NCBI GenBank assembly: GCA_023159155.1
Contig: JAJNNX010000042.1
Location: forward strand, 124,001-188,000
Direction: 5' to 3'
From: Ustulina deusta
Lineage: Eukaryota; Ascomycota; Sordariomycetes; Xylariales; Xylariaceae
Length of the DNA stretch: 64,000 nucleotides
Shown: positions 33,727 through 46,606 of the stretch, in pieces
How positions within the stretch are numbered: position 1 is the stretch's first letter
Layout of the letters: each line of letters opens with the position of its first letter
The notes under the pieces: model-generated
Told to the model about the DNA's origin: nothing
Seen by the model: only the letters and a program-made list of their open reading frames with translations
Database searches by the model: none
Position numbers and translations under genes: made by a program

Positions 33727-34194
33727 TCATTCACCGGCCTCGGTGATGGGCGCCATCTGGTCCTGCTTTGATTTCGGGCTGCTGCTCTTCTTGGAGCCGC
33801 CGCTATTCTTGCGCGTGCGCTTGTACTGTTGGCGGCGGCGTTCCTTCTCGTTGAGAAGGTGCTTGATAGCTTCTCGTTGTGCGGCCATCTTCTGGCGTTG
33901 CAGTTCCAGTAGCTCCTCCTCGCTGATGAAGGGCGAGGCGGATGCTGTGCTGCTGCCGCTCGAGATGCTCAGAGAGTCGTCGCTCAGGGGGTCCTCGAAG
34001 AGTTCGTCGTCAGTGATGTAAGATGAGACGCGCTCTTCCCGAGTCGAGTCCATCAGCGAGGATCGTTGAGGCCACGACGGAAATGCGCAGCTGGCGTGGT
34101 AAGCGGCATCACGGGAGAGAAAGCTGCTTGGTGCGATATCGAGAGGCTGGGTACTTGAGCTCATGGAGCTGTATGAGCCGTACGGACTGTACAT
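33727..34194 (-). CDS. Small charged conserved-looking protein
   Basis: An ORF of 155 residues from ATG 34194 (MYSPYGSYSSMSSSTQPLDI). The ORF stays open 42 codons further up, but that part looks like leader sequence. The N-terminal half is Ser/Tyr-rich; the middle is acidic (SSYITDDELFEDPLSDDSLS); then comes a strongly helical basic stretch, SEEELLELQRQKMAAQREAI and KHLLNEKERRRQQYKRTRK, probably a coiled coil; the tail is Ser/Lys-rich (GGSKKSSSPKSKQ) and resembles a nuclear localisation signal. No domain is recognised. Composition is strongly biased but unlike random sequence. It is alone between two large gene-free stretches, which is often seen for tightly regulated fungal developmental genes. 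Function unknown. Confidence 0.7.
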   Translation of the reverse strand: MYSPYGSYSSMSSSTQPLDIAPSSFLSRDAAYHASCAFPSWPQRSSLMDSTREERVSSYITDDELFEDPLSDDSLSISSGSSTASASPFISEEELLELQRQKMAAQREAIKHLLNEKERRRQQYKRTRKNSGGSKKSSSPKSKQDQMAPITEAGE

Positions 34195-37100
34195 CTTGGC
34201 TATTTGCTTTTCTAGAATCTCGATCGAAAGTGTCGTCGCGTTTGTTGAGAGATAGAACCGTCCGTCTATTCGGCGATTCGCTTGTATTCGTGTGTAAGTC
34301 GCAGTGCGACGAGATGGCACAGAAACACTCGAAGTGAGTGTAAGTGGATGTGCTGGAGTGGATAGCTTGTTGCTAGTATGAAGCCTCTAGTTTGAGAAAA
34401 CTAGTAGTAGACTTGGGTACGGATATATTCCTGGTCAAAATATGAAGTCCTGGAAGGAGACCGAGCTCGTGGGATCGAGATGAGGCCTGATATATATGTG
34501 TGCTATGAATACCGACCGCCACCGGGGAGGTACGTACATGTGGATAGGGAGCAGTCAGGGTCTCCAGACTGGATCCATGATTCATATGGACAGGGGGGGT
34601 GTGGACAACTGTCTGGCTTCTGACAATTTTCCAGATTTCCCTTCCCCATGGCATTTGGCTGACCCCCAGTATCCCGTCTCGCAGCGTCTGACACAATCTC
34701 CCACCCCCCCATGATTCTTCACGCTTGTGTACTGTCGTAGCGTACTATTATTCCCCACGCCCCGTGGTCCCCCCAAATCCATCCAATCCGTCCCCATGCC
34801 CCCCCATCCTCGCTGGCTGACCGCCTGTCATGGTCGCAGACCTTCATGTAACCAAGCACTAGTCAGCTCAGACCGCCTTGGACAGGGACGGAGTCAGCTT
34901 GGTTCTGGTTGTGTTTTGCTTCTCCCCCCGGCCGGGCCAGTTGCCGCAGCCAATAACATTTGGCGGTTACAAAGCTAAACCCGATCCCCTTTGTTTTCGA
35001 AATACGGTAATACATTTGTTCTTGTTTTCCCCTTTTGTCTAACGGTGCCCTTCCCAGCCGAAGGGGGCGGAATTATCGATCCAGGCCAAGGAACAGGGTA
35101 AATTTGTTGCTGGCTTGATACACTCCGCACAATCCTGTCTTGACAAAAGAAAACCAAAGCCGATTTCTTGCTCCCAGCGCGGCCCACCGGATCATAGCCC
35201 CCCGGCTTGTCAAAAAGCATGGGTAACCGGGTACGTACAGTAGTGTCGCGTATCCTAGTAACACGGATGCTGGTAATCGCCAACCGCGAAATTGTCAGGA
35301 TCGCTTTTACGGTTCTACCGAGCTTCCACGCTATTTCAGGACCTGGTTACAGTAAGCCCCTACTGTCGGGTATCAACCCGTTTCCTACTCAGATAATGTC
35401 AAAAGCATTAGGTATCTACGCTAGAAGGAGCTTATTTTACCTGCCCTGGAAATGAAATTTGACCAGATCCCTCAGGCTGGTAACACATGCTTCCGAAACC
35501 TCTTGCCCTAGTCACATAATATCCCTTGGTGCGGCGCGAAGGATGATAGATATAAACGGTTTGCACTATTTTGTTACCAGCCCCATCCCACCTTGAACCG
35601 GACCGGTTCCGCCTTGGGAATGAATAGGTAGTTGATAGGGAATACTAGTGGAAACAGGGAAATTCCCTTTTGGGGCAAGTTTGTCGATTTCCTTTTTCCT
35701 ACTAGTAGCATTACTCGGTGCTTTTTTGCGTTGAGCCCTGATCACTGATCGATCATATGTGACATATCCCATTCCAATTTTCCCGGTTCTACTAGTATAT
35801 TCCAAACTTGTCTTAGGATTGTGCGCTGTTTGAACAGCACTTTGCCGGCTTCGGGAGTGAGGTGCGGTGCGGTGCATCGCATCGCGTCGCATTATACAGG
35901 GCAGTGGCGTTTTCACATTCCTACGCGTAAAAGGCAAATATTAGAAATCAAGGTTTCTTGGTGGTGATGGCCCAGCTGCTTGACCGCGTGTCTGTCATTA
36001 TTGATTCGTGTGCTGATTTTGGCCTTGCGGCGGCACTTCCGCCAGCAAGGGTATCCAAGATCAAACGGATGGATGGTGGGTGAGCGCGAGTGAGCGAAAC
36101 GTGGGATTACAGGATTCTCTCCACTGCTATTTTTGACGGGGTCACAATTTAGTGTGGTGTAGCGTCTGGATGAATCCTTTGCCTATTACCAGCGCCGGCC
36201 TACCGGATATGAGCGAGTCAGCGATACTATCCTCCGCAGTATATCTTCTACGTTATTCCTTGCCGGCGAATGGTCCAGCCAGCGGCCATGATGAACGAGA
36301 GCTAAACGAATGAATCGTCACAAGTGTATGTAGCATCAGGTCGCAAATTATTGCATGTTGTTCTCCTGTCTTGGTGCCTAGAAGAGACAGGTGTGAACAC
36401 ATCGTCTCCCGTTGGACTCATTCCTGACCGCAAGTCGGGTGTTCTGCAGCCAATACGCAAGCCGTTCGCAGACCGCTGTGCAACAACGCCGCTCGTATAG
36501 GTGGCCTTCCTGTCCAGTGAGCGATCTCGCTTACCACCTCGGCCTTTGCTTGCAAACGCCAGTTGTGTGTGTGTGCCCTAGATATGGCATTCTGACTCAG
36601 ATGTAACGCAATTCCTAACACCGCCTTGGCCCTGTCATGTACTATGTACTAGGTAGTAGAGATCTTGGTGGCGCACCGATATATTAGGATAATATTGTAC
36701 CAATTTACACATGGAATGATTGCGCGAACGTCGCTCCTGGCCCGTTGACCGATGATCCGGGGGGGGCTAATCATGGATGCCACGTTGTTGATGCGCCATC
36801 CGATGGTCATTTCGTAATACCTGCGTTGCTGGTCATCGAGATGATATGTCGCAGAGGCTTGCGCCTCGAGTATCGTACATACGTATTCCCTAGGAAGTGA
36901 TCGGGGACACTTTAAGGCTGACGGGTAGTAAACGCACGCATTGCCGCACGCCAGATGCAACATACGCAACACATGTCCATCCATGTCTGCCTGTCTCTCG
37001 GTCTTCGTCCGTCCAGTAGCCCGGTCACCAACCAGGCTTCAATAGGCAGTTCACACACCTCCAAACCTTCCAAACGCCGTGCCTTTTTCTAGAACAATAA

Positions 37101-40100
37101 GATACTCTTGAAGTGTACTAGTGTCGTGCTATCGGTGTTCTTGTCACGTTCCGTATTGATACTCATTACTAGGTATTGTACAATGCCCAACACTGAGAGA
37201 CGAAAGGAGCCTGGTGCCATCCGGGGAAGATATCCCAAAGCAGTATCTCGTTTCCTTGTTACCGATAAGCAAAACGTTACTGACCCAAGACCACCATTTT
37301 GACCGCGGCACACACCTTACGGCCATAACGGCCGTACGCTAAAAGCGTGTATACTACACTAGTGTAATGGGTAGGGATTATCATTAACCTATAGTAGGTA
37401 ATGTAAAGTGAATTCCAGATGAGGCTCGGCTGCCTGCCTATCCAGGGCAAGCCATCCCAAACACCCCCTCCCCTTGGCTTCTGAAGGCTCCGTACACCAC
37501 GTTTTTTTTTTTAAATCATATTTCCTCTTACGAAGTGGGTAAGGAAGATGAAGAATTTCCCCATGCTTCATTATCAATCGTCCCAGAGACAGAAATGCCA
37601 AGAAAAAATACCGGTATACGGTTTGTATATGTCGGTGGCGTATTCAACCAGTGTAGTAATGATCAGCATTGTCCCGAATTGCCGAGCCTCAACCTCCTGC
37701 TCGACTTTTATTTGCAGCTCAACTTTGAGCCGACCTCCCGAGCAGTAGGTATCCGGGAGCTAGCAGTTAACATTCAACCTACCGGTACTCGGTTTTCACC
37801 TGTAGGGCCGATACCTACCCTTTTTTCCCTCTAAGTCGCTCAATCACGAGATTTTGTTGGCTGTTCTGCCGAGACAAAGGAGTACATACGAAATTTCCCG
37901 AGTACTTTTCTACCCTAAGCTCGGAACACACTGTCTCCCTCGTAGTTTTCACTAGTCTACACTAAAGGAAGTAAAAACCGTTGTGCTACCTATATTACCT
38001 ACTTAGTAGTTCACGGACCCATGCGGAGAGAATGCGGGATGGTGCCGATGACAATCAGGCGGCTGACGCACAGAAAGCGAGATGAGGCGGATGCGCTCGG
38101 CTATATTGTGGCTCAGTTTCCCCGGATGAATGGCTGCGGTGGAACTGTGATCGCGATGGCTCGCGACTCGCGACAAGAAGGGCCGTTTTCTATACCAAAC
38201 CAAAAATACGGAAGCATACGTAATACTCGATACTCCTTGATATCCAATAGATAGCTGTGGCGCAAGGCCTCCGATTCTAGGTACTACACGTGTAACCACG
38301 GCCAGAACACGGCGCAACCACCACTTCATAATATCACAATACCTCGCCATCCCCCAGCCTCGGGTGCTGATGAGCCAGGTAGCTCAAGCTTCCAGAACTC
38401 ATGGATCTATCGCTGAGCGGGGTTGTTTCGTGAGACCCGGATCTTGTGGTGGCGATCATTCTGTTTATCCACACGCTATTGTCTAGAGCTAGCCGGGACT
38501 ATCCCGCGTCAATAGTCCAGTCAGCATCGAGTACGGGGTTAGCTGGAGTAGGATTAAAAGAAAGAAAAAACAGAATACGACCAGTAAAAAAGCAAACTTT
38601 AAAAAAAGCAAAGTACAACAATACAGAACATCTAGACGAGCCTATGAAAATGTATTGTCGGCCACAAATGATCAGTCACTGCTCAACTTCGAGTCGTAAT
38701 TTGCACTCGAGCAAACCGAAACGGTTGGACTGTTTTCTCTCTTCACATGCGACAGGTCCTACGTTTCCTACGTTTCGCGACCCTTAGCGCTCGTCACGCC
38801 CAAGCAAACTGTCTGTGACCGGGTCCGATTCTTGACCGAGCCCACATGGTATTCCGAATACGCATACCGGTACATGGGTACGATCTGCACAACGCTGATT
38901 TCTGGATGGGATCGCATTGCATTGAATACTCCATTACTGTATAATCGCAATATATTACCATTTGGCGTATAGCTCGAACGTCACATAGCCTCAAGCAGAA
39001 AATGCAAAGGTGCTGGAAGAAGCGTCGGGAGCCTCTACCTGAATAGATGAATACCTCCAGCGCAGGGCACTATTTTGCGTACTTCGTGCGGCATCGTTAC
39101 TATCCTGAAAAGATCAGTACCCAGTCAAACAACCGGCAGGTTACGCGGTGCTCGATCAGGTTACCCATCAAGCCGATCACTATCTGCAGAGCTTGTGCGT
39201 TTCTTGCTTCCTTCCAGCCACTAAGGCTAGACATGCAATGCACGTTTAATTCGCGACAGAGCAGGGGGGCAGGGAAGCAGAAAAAGAACTGCGCTACTGC
39301 GCTATCCGGACAGCGGACGCAACATGGAAACGGCCGAAATGGGGGTGTCGATGACGGGAGAGATACAGATTGCAGCTACTAAACCCAGGATGAGATAGTG
39401 GATATCGAGCGAAAGCAGGTAAAAGGAATATTCCCCACGCAAGGACCCGGAGTTTGGTGGTTTTCTTTTCTTCTTCTTCCCCTCTCTCTCAACTCCCCCT
39501 CAAGACAAGAGTGGCGTTTGACACCTACTGCCTAATCTGGAAATCGCAAACGGGCGGTGTGAATGCATCGGAGCTTGTTGGCGCTCGGGGGAACAGGAGG
39601 AATACCGGTATCCAGCAATGTTTCGCTTCTGTCTGTGTGCCACACAGACACTCATACATACAGCAGACATACATACACCCACCTAGATTCACCACGAACT
39701 GACCTAACACTGACCTCGCAGCCAATTTAAATATGAAGCAAAACTCACCGCCATGACATGCATTGCATACGGGCTATCGCTGCCGCTGGCATCCTACACT
39801 CTAGTAGCCATCCAAATTTATTCGATCGAATGAACCTGCTGTAGCGGCAAGCCGACCATGATCGGGCAGCACGAATCTTGCTGGCGTAGAAGTGCAAAAC
39901 TTGCATTCGATGCCTGACATACACATAACATGTACAGAAGACACGTAGATATCTCGATCCACTCACGATACACAGATGTTTGTGATCTCTCTAGAACGTA
40001 GTGTAGTTGTGGTCGGCGAAATCGGCGATTGCCAGGGGTGGTGTGCTCAGAGTTGGCATTCCTTAGAGCTGCAGGGTGTTGCCAGCAAGATGGATTTCGA

Positions 40101-43100
40101 AGGATGTCAAGTTTCGGGACCAGAGTTAAACACGTTTAGTTGTTGAGCCCTGTCTGAGTAAGACACCTACCGCGGGAGATTGAAGCATTTGGTATGTCTG
40201 ACCGCCGGAGATGACTCGGAAGGAGACACACTTCCTATACGGTAATGAGTGACGAGCGGAGTGTGTGAGATGGGTTTCGAAATTAGCAAGACTTTCCCAT
40301 CGACTCCATGGAGCATAGGTAGCATAGGGCTGGCTACCAAACTGATTCCCAAGAGTGGCTAAGGTTGCGAGTCGAATTGGGTTGCTATCGAAAATCCCTC
40401 GCAGATTGCGATGCGACTTACCTACATCTGAATTCGATCGCTAATCAGACTGACATGGGAGGTCTTGGCCCCCCCTTGCCCTCACGTCTAACCCATGTCA
40501 TGATCTAATCAATCAATTCCCCATACCTACTGCGTACTTCTTCCTCGACAAATCCAATAAATACACAAAATAAAAAGGTTGAGAAAAAAATATCTCCACT
40601 ATGAACAACCCTCTGAATGGTATCTCCATTTCTCCTTGAGGGTTCTAGAAGCAATACTGAGACTTCCACCTCCCACCCCTTTCTCACGGCCTACCCAAAA
40701 CAGCTTCGGGCTGAAAGGCCATCGGATTCTCGTCTCTCAGCTTACGACGGATAAATAAGTACCTAGCAGGAGGGTATCAAGAACGGACGAACACATCGCC
40801 GGAGTGATGCAATATACCGCGCCATGACGACGTGGAAGAATAGGCAGAGCGGTGCCGTTGCGCGTCTCATTACTGTAATTCCGTGGTCTTTTTTTATCCA
40901 CCCCATGCCCTCGCTTAGACAGACGCACTCCGTTTGTAGGCGGATCACTGCGCCTTGACCTTTTCAAGCCACGAGGTTACAATATATCCTGCCTGGTCCC
41001 TAATTATAACAATTCACCCGCTCAGCTATCTAGGTAAGACGGGTAAGATTTTCCATAATAGGTAGATACTAAGGAACTTTGTAAATGTATCACAATGCTT
41101 AGGCGGATGAGGGACAGCGGAGCAAAGGTAGGGCTGAAAATGGTATGACCTTTCTTCATATCTGAATCTTTTCTCTCTTGTAGTGTGGGAAGTGTATAAT
41201 TCGTCGGGGTAAGTACGGAGTAAGGAGATGGAGGGAAAAAACAAGTCGAGAAGCGTCGAAGCCTAATTATGCCGGGAGCGAGTGCCAACCTGATAGACAG
41301 GCCGCCCATGCAGTTCCGTTCCTAGTGACATGTCTTGCTTCCCTGTTTTACCTCGCGGCCGCATTTACGGTCTCTCTCTCGTCAGTGTACGCCCGGTGGT
41401 GGTTTGATGACGTGCTCCTCATCACTTCCAGAACAGGTGTGTTTCGATAAACCAAGAAATGACAGAGTGGTGGAAATGGGCAAAATGACAGCGATGCCTG
41501 CATCTACTACCTGCTGCCCGTGCTTCGTTTGGGCATGAAGAATATTCTGTAGGGCTGGTCCCGAAGCCGGTCCCAGAGTATGTATGTACATGCAGCACGA
41601 TACTGACTAACAACTTATCTCGCGTCTGGTAAGGTGAGATGCACATCCACGTAGCCGCCGGGAGGACTCGGTCACACTAGGAAAACATGGCCGGTCCTCG
41701 TTCGACGTGGTTGAGACGCTTGGGATTCGATGCGTTTGACATCGATGTCGTCGCTGGCGCCATGCAAGCCAAAGCACATACATATTATTATGATGAATCA
41801 CGCCCAGGAATGGCCAGCACTAGTGTAATTCTTGTCTTTCTCTGGTCCATGTGAATTCAGAAAAAAAATTATCTGTTCTAGGAAATTGGCAAGAGTTCGC
41901 TTTTCTCACACCCCATCCATCTAACTTATCCTGGGATAATTTCAAGACCGGATTACCGTTTTTGGGATGCTTGTGATGAGGACATGCCAAAGCTTTCCGG
42001 CCAATTTAGATAGATTCCGAACCAACCGACCATAGCAGATGGGAATGAAGCCAACCACTAAAATAAAAAAATTGTGAATCAATGATGAAATCCCATCACA
42101 TCCCCCTACCCCCTACCCCCTCTATCAACCCCATCGGTCCTCCACGGCGATTTGTCAATTGGGCAAGACCCTGCGACGTCTCCAAAACCCGAGATTACAA
42201 CAAGTCATTCAGATACCGTCGCTTACGTTACTTTTTCACCTACCCAATCTGCATCGTCGGCTACTAGCGTTGCTGCGAGTGATGCCACGCGTGCTGTGGA
42301 ATCGCCAGGTATGAATGACTTGCCGCCGATGCTAGCATATAGACCATATACCTCAACCAGCATCTACCACCAACTAGGTGCCAACAGTAGGTACACCTAT
42401 CATCCACTTTGAATGCCGTCGCGGCAGTCGGCGTATGGTCTGTGACGATGCACTGGGGACCCAGCGTGGGGCCAAGTCCATGCAGCCGGCGTCGAATCCG
42501 ATGCAGTGCCGTTGGGACTAACCCACTAGTTGCCGAATATATACGGGCTTCAAGTGAGACAAACCGGAACGCCGTGGTTGTAGTCTCGCGTCAACTGCCG
42601 GCGCTAGTTAACAGCACCCAAGATCATTCGGGGAATCCTTGATTCAACTACCCAGCATATAGGAGACATATCCCGGCTTTCTTCTTATCATTCATACCGA
42701 GATATAATAATGCAGTTTCCCACATCCACTCAATACTACCTTCTTACTCTATCTCGCATGGACTGCCCAAAATTCCCGAGGGCTTGCTGTGCTATACTCT
42801 CCTTCATTATACAGTTGATGTCGGATCAGGTTAATAGAAGAAGGAAAAAACACCAGGCACCGAAAAATCCCGGACGAATCTTTCCTAGCAGGGGGCGAGG
42901 ATACCAGGCGAATAGAACCATAGTTTAGAAATCCAAATTGTTTCGACATGGGATAGTCTGTAACGCCTCGGCACATATTAGTTCTGCTGAAAGTGAAAAG
43001 TGATAGTAGTCCCTTATTGGACCATATAGAAAACTGAGACTTGCTCCCTAGTATCCCTATGAAGGCACCCTAGTAACGACAAACTCGCGGATACAAAAAC

Positions 43101-43127
43101 GCAAGTCCCCATCCAGCCTCTAGGATC

Positions 43128-43160
43128 GCTGCTTAAGCATTTGCTTAAAGCGAGAGCAGC
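43128..43160. repeat. Nested inverted repeat (hairpin)
   Basis: GCTGC-TTAAGC-attt-GCTTAA-agcgaga-GCAGC: a 6-bp inner stem with a 4-base loop inside a 5-bp outer stem. Not followed by a T-run; role unknown. Confidence 0.6.
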
Positions 43161-44555
43161 TCAGAATTCCGATATGAGCATTTGAGCAGCGCGTATACCA
43201 ACAATCGCGAGTCTGCCCTAAGAAGAAACTCCCACCATCTCGCCAAATCTACGCCCCAGACGGGGAAAATACCTCGCAGGTCAGCTTGTGCATCTTATGT
43301 GCAGAATACTACCTTGAACGAGGGTAGCACAACGGGAGACTAAGCCTTGCGTATCCATCATCCAGCTTAGCCTACGACCCACGTGTCTTTAAAGGGAGAC
43401 AGATAGGTATCGTATGTCACGGGACGAGAAGACGATGGACGAAAAAATACGCGAAAGCTTCGTAAATGCGTCGCTGGAATCCACGTTCCGTGACAAAGAT
43501 TACATATCAACGCTAATACGAACATAGACACGGCTGGGCTACCTAACCAGTAAAGTGTCCAGAGGCTTACCCCTAGACCCCATTCATGGCACGAATAAAC
43601 AAGTCCAAGGACTAACTCTACAACGCTATCTCGCAACACCTTGGACAATGCCACCTAAAAGCGGCGAGTGGCGCATGGATGCTCTAATCACACGGTAAAG
43701 AGCACACCATAGACAGGAGTCAAGCCAGTACAGCTGAACCAACCAGTGGTCAAGGGGACACCAAATTAGTTGACATGGGATAGCAATGGCTTTAGGTGAA
43801 GCTGTCCCGAGGACCCGATACGAACAAGCCCCAATCCGACGAAGACAAACATCACAGGACTAAGCGAGCGCTTAGTTACAAGACCAAGCCAATGCGTGCC
43901 TAAATATTTACAAAGTTCGAGGTTCCAGTATCAGACGCTGCCTCGCTAGGCTACCAGTTACAAAGATGGTGAACTACGAAACCGCCGGCGCAGAGGAGCA
44001 ATCCATCCATACCAGGCAGTCGTTTTTTTCCTGCTCCTCGACAGAGACCCCCATCGTCTCGAGAGGCTCCAAGAAGGCGGGAGAGGAGCTACCGCAACTA
44101 GCGTCGTCATGCCCGGGTCCGAGTCCGGATGCTGCCCCCAACGAGAAGCACACAGACAGTCTGGGTGACAGCCCCAACAGTATAAGAACAAAGGAAGCCA
44201 TGTTATGGATGAACAATACCATCGATCCAACGAGGACGTTTCCGAGCCCTTCGCGCAACAAAGATGAATTTCCCAGGTCTAACGTTGGCGTGCAAGCACG
44301 GCACTATCTCCGAGAATCCGGCATCCCTTACATATCTCTTCTTATCCCGGGTTGGTTGGTCAATCACCACATCACATAGGTTCCCGCTCGCTCGCTCGCA
44401 CCCCCTCAAAACCCGACTTTCCTCAAGTCCTCTCGTCACGTCTACTACCTATTTCCCTCCTTTCCCTTCCGTGTAAAATCATCGACAAAACCAGAGACGT
44501 CGCGAAAAGATGCGTAAGAAAGAAAAGGGAAGTTTACATCCCCGGCACCATCCAA

Positions 44556-44577
44556 CCATCCATCCATCCATCCATCC
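44556..44577. repeat. (CCAT)n microsatellite
   Basis: Five to six tandem CCAT units. Confidence 0.85.
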
Positions 44578-45598
44578 ACTCCCCGTTTCTCTATAATACG
44601 AGCACGGCATGTACCCAAGGAGTTCAGAATACATGAAGGAGAACTGCGACGTACAAAATAACTTGCCTCACACTACTCCTATCCGTGGCGGACAACCCAT
44701 GAATAAATTTCTAGCAACCCTCTTAGCTAACTCGACCTAGACAATTCAAATATCGCAGGAGGCAACAAAAAAAAAAGTCAGGCTTATTGCATATCAGCAC
44801 CGCCAATTCTACAAAACAAAACCTCACTTCGTATGAAGAGACAATAGGACGTTGAGTCTAGATTGCATCTAAGTCAAGTTACTAACTAATCCCTCGCTGA
44901 CTAGTTTAGTAATTTCCCGCTATTACTTATAGAAGGACATCATATTTTACTAACATACGTGCACAATTCACTGCTGGGAAGAAACTCATTTCAGAAGAGA
45001 GCATAGGATTAGTCGAGAGTATTCAAACATGTCAGTGCTATTTACCTCCCTCGTCGCATTGTCATCATGGTTCAACCTTAAAAGGAGCAAAAGGGATGAA
45101 TCCAACCCTCGGAGGAAAACCAACCAGTCCACCAATCATACTACATCGAAAGACCTGATCCTCACTTAACGAACCCTTAATTAGCGGACGAAGATGGCCT
45201 GTTTCGGTGTAATGCGAGAGACATGTGCTGATTGGCATACGCAGTATAGTATTTGGATATGTAGCCATAGGTCATCGCCACACTAGCCCAAGACACACAC
45301 GAAGTAGCACGAGACAGGCAAAAAAAAACTGCTCGATTTGCTATCGAATTCACAGGGCGATCAAGTACCATAAACCTTTCCCAACTCGCCCCAACTGAAA
45401 TCCTGGAAACACCCAAGATACCATACACGAACGAGACCAAGTTGCCTTTTTTGCCGTTTCTGTTCTATGCGCCGCCGATTTGTACCGTAGAAGTGGACTG
45501 ACCATGACAGAAACAACATCCTTCGAACTGGGGGTGGAGAGCCGAGGATGGGGCAGGGGATTTAAGATACGCATGTATGTCCAATTTCTTCCCCCAGG

Positions 45599-46606
45599 TT
45601 ACTTGTCGGCCTTAGCGTCGGCCTTAGCATCGGCTTTAGCGTCCTCATCGCCCTCAAGCGGCGGCATTTCATCGTCCTCTTCGTCGTCCTCCTCATCATC
45701 AGAGCCGGAGCCTCCAGGAGCACCGCCCAGCTTTGAGAAGTCGATTCCGCCAAAGTCGCCACCTGTGAACCGAAATTGTGTTAGTTCATTTGTCTCTCCG
45801 ATAAATCAATCGATTTTGCGCCTGGGGAGATTGCAACATATGGGCTTAAATATGGGATCACGTACCCATGCCTCCCATGCCACCCATGCCCGGCATACCG
45901 CCTGTACGCACAAATAAGTTAGCCTTTCTGTTCCCAAAATGCTACTGGCTTCGAGGTGTTTAGAGTGGTGGCATCGTAACCCGAGCTCTATTATGTGAAT
46001 TAAGGGGAAGATGGTGGATGTGAACGTACCCATGCCGCCAAACTGGGAGAAATCATCTTCGGGAGCCTCGTTTTGCTCGTCCTCGTCGACCCACTTGTCG
46101 AAGTCAGTCTTCAGGAACTGGACCTTGGCAGCATCCTTCAGAAGACGAGGCCAGTATTCCTCATTGAGGGCCTTCTTGCGCAGCTTGATCTCGACATTGC
46201 GGGAGGTGTGGCTAATCTTGGAGTTCGCAGGGTCGATCTCGGCATAGAAGGAGAGGTCAAGGTGGTATGTTCGCTTCAGGGTTTCCGAGTGGCCGTGGAA
46301 AGTTAGAGAGGTGGGCTGGAGGTCTAGCTTTAGGTTCTCTTTGGGTACATCGGGGACCGAGATGGTGAGGTAGATGAAGTTCTTCTCAGCGTCGGTGCTG
46401 GAAGAGCGCTGGGCCCAAAGAACTACGTGTGCGGGAAGAGCGTCATGTTAGCTTGCAAGTCCCCTCGGCGTCCAATACAGGCAACGGTAGATTGCCGGCC
46501 GGACGAGAGCAACAGGAGTTGGGATACAGAAAGGTGAGTGGGCGATGGCGGGGTACAGAGACATGGGATTGGGACAAGATGTACCTTCAGGGGTGACTTG
46601 CGACAT
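45599..46606 (-). CDS. SBA1: Hsp90 co-chaperone p23
   Basis: Four exons on the minus strand: 46606..46585, 46422..46030, 45901..45866, 45762..45599; 204 residues. p23/Sba1 binds the ATP-bound, closed Hsp90 dimer and slows its ATPase, stabilising client complexes in cytosol and nucleus. The 7-codon first exon MSQVTPE joins to VLWAQRSSSTDAEKNFIYLT, giving the family's typical start. The CS domain continues with LTFHGHSETLKRTYHLDLSF and the p23 signature WPRLLKDAAKVQFLKTDFDK with WVDEDEQ. A Gly/Met-rich segment (FGGMGGMPGMGGMGGMGG) is split over three exons, all with gtacgt donors. The C-terminus is acidic (DDEEDDEEDDEMPPLEGDED) and ends in DAKADAKADAKADK repeats. Length and exon pattern are normal for filamentous fungi. 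Confidence 0.92.

Larger units (their letters stand above)
34195..45598. other. 11.4 kb gene-free region
   Basis: No ORF here has coding character: all are short, overlap others on both strands and lack plausible splice partners. The best candidate (plus 43966-44379, 137 codons) competes with an antisense ORF of similar quality. Visible structure: a nested hairpin at 43128-43160, a (CCAT)n repeat, and frequent ACTAGT palindromes. It lies upstream of the 155-residue gene, so it may be a long promoter or carry non-coding transcripts; that is inference. Confidence 0.55.

Noticed and set aside
43966..44379. Plus-strand ORF of 137 codons in the gene desert
   Set aside because: An antisense ORF of similar length and quality covers it, there is no recognisable motif, and no splice evidence.
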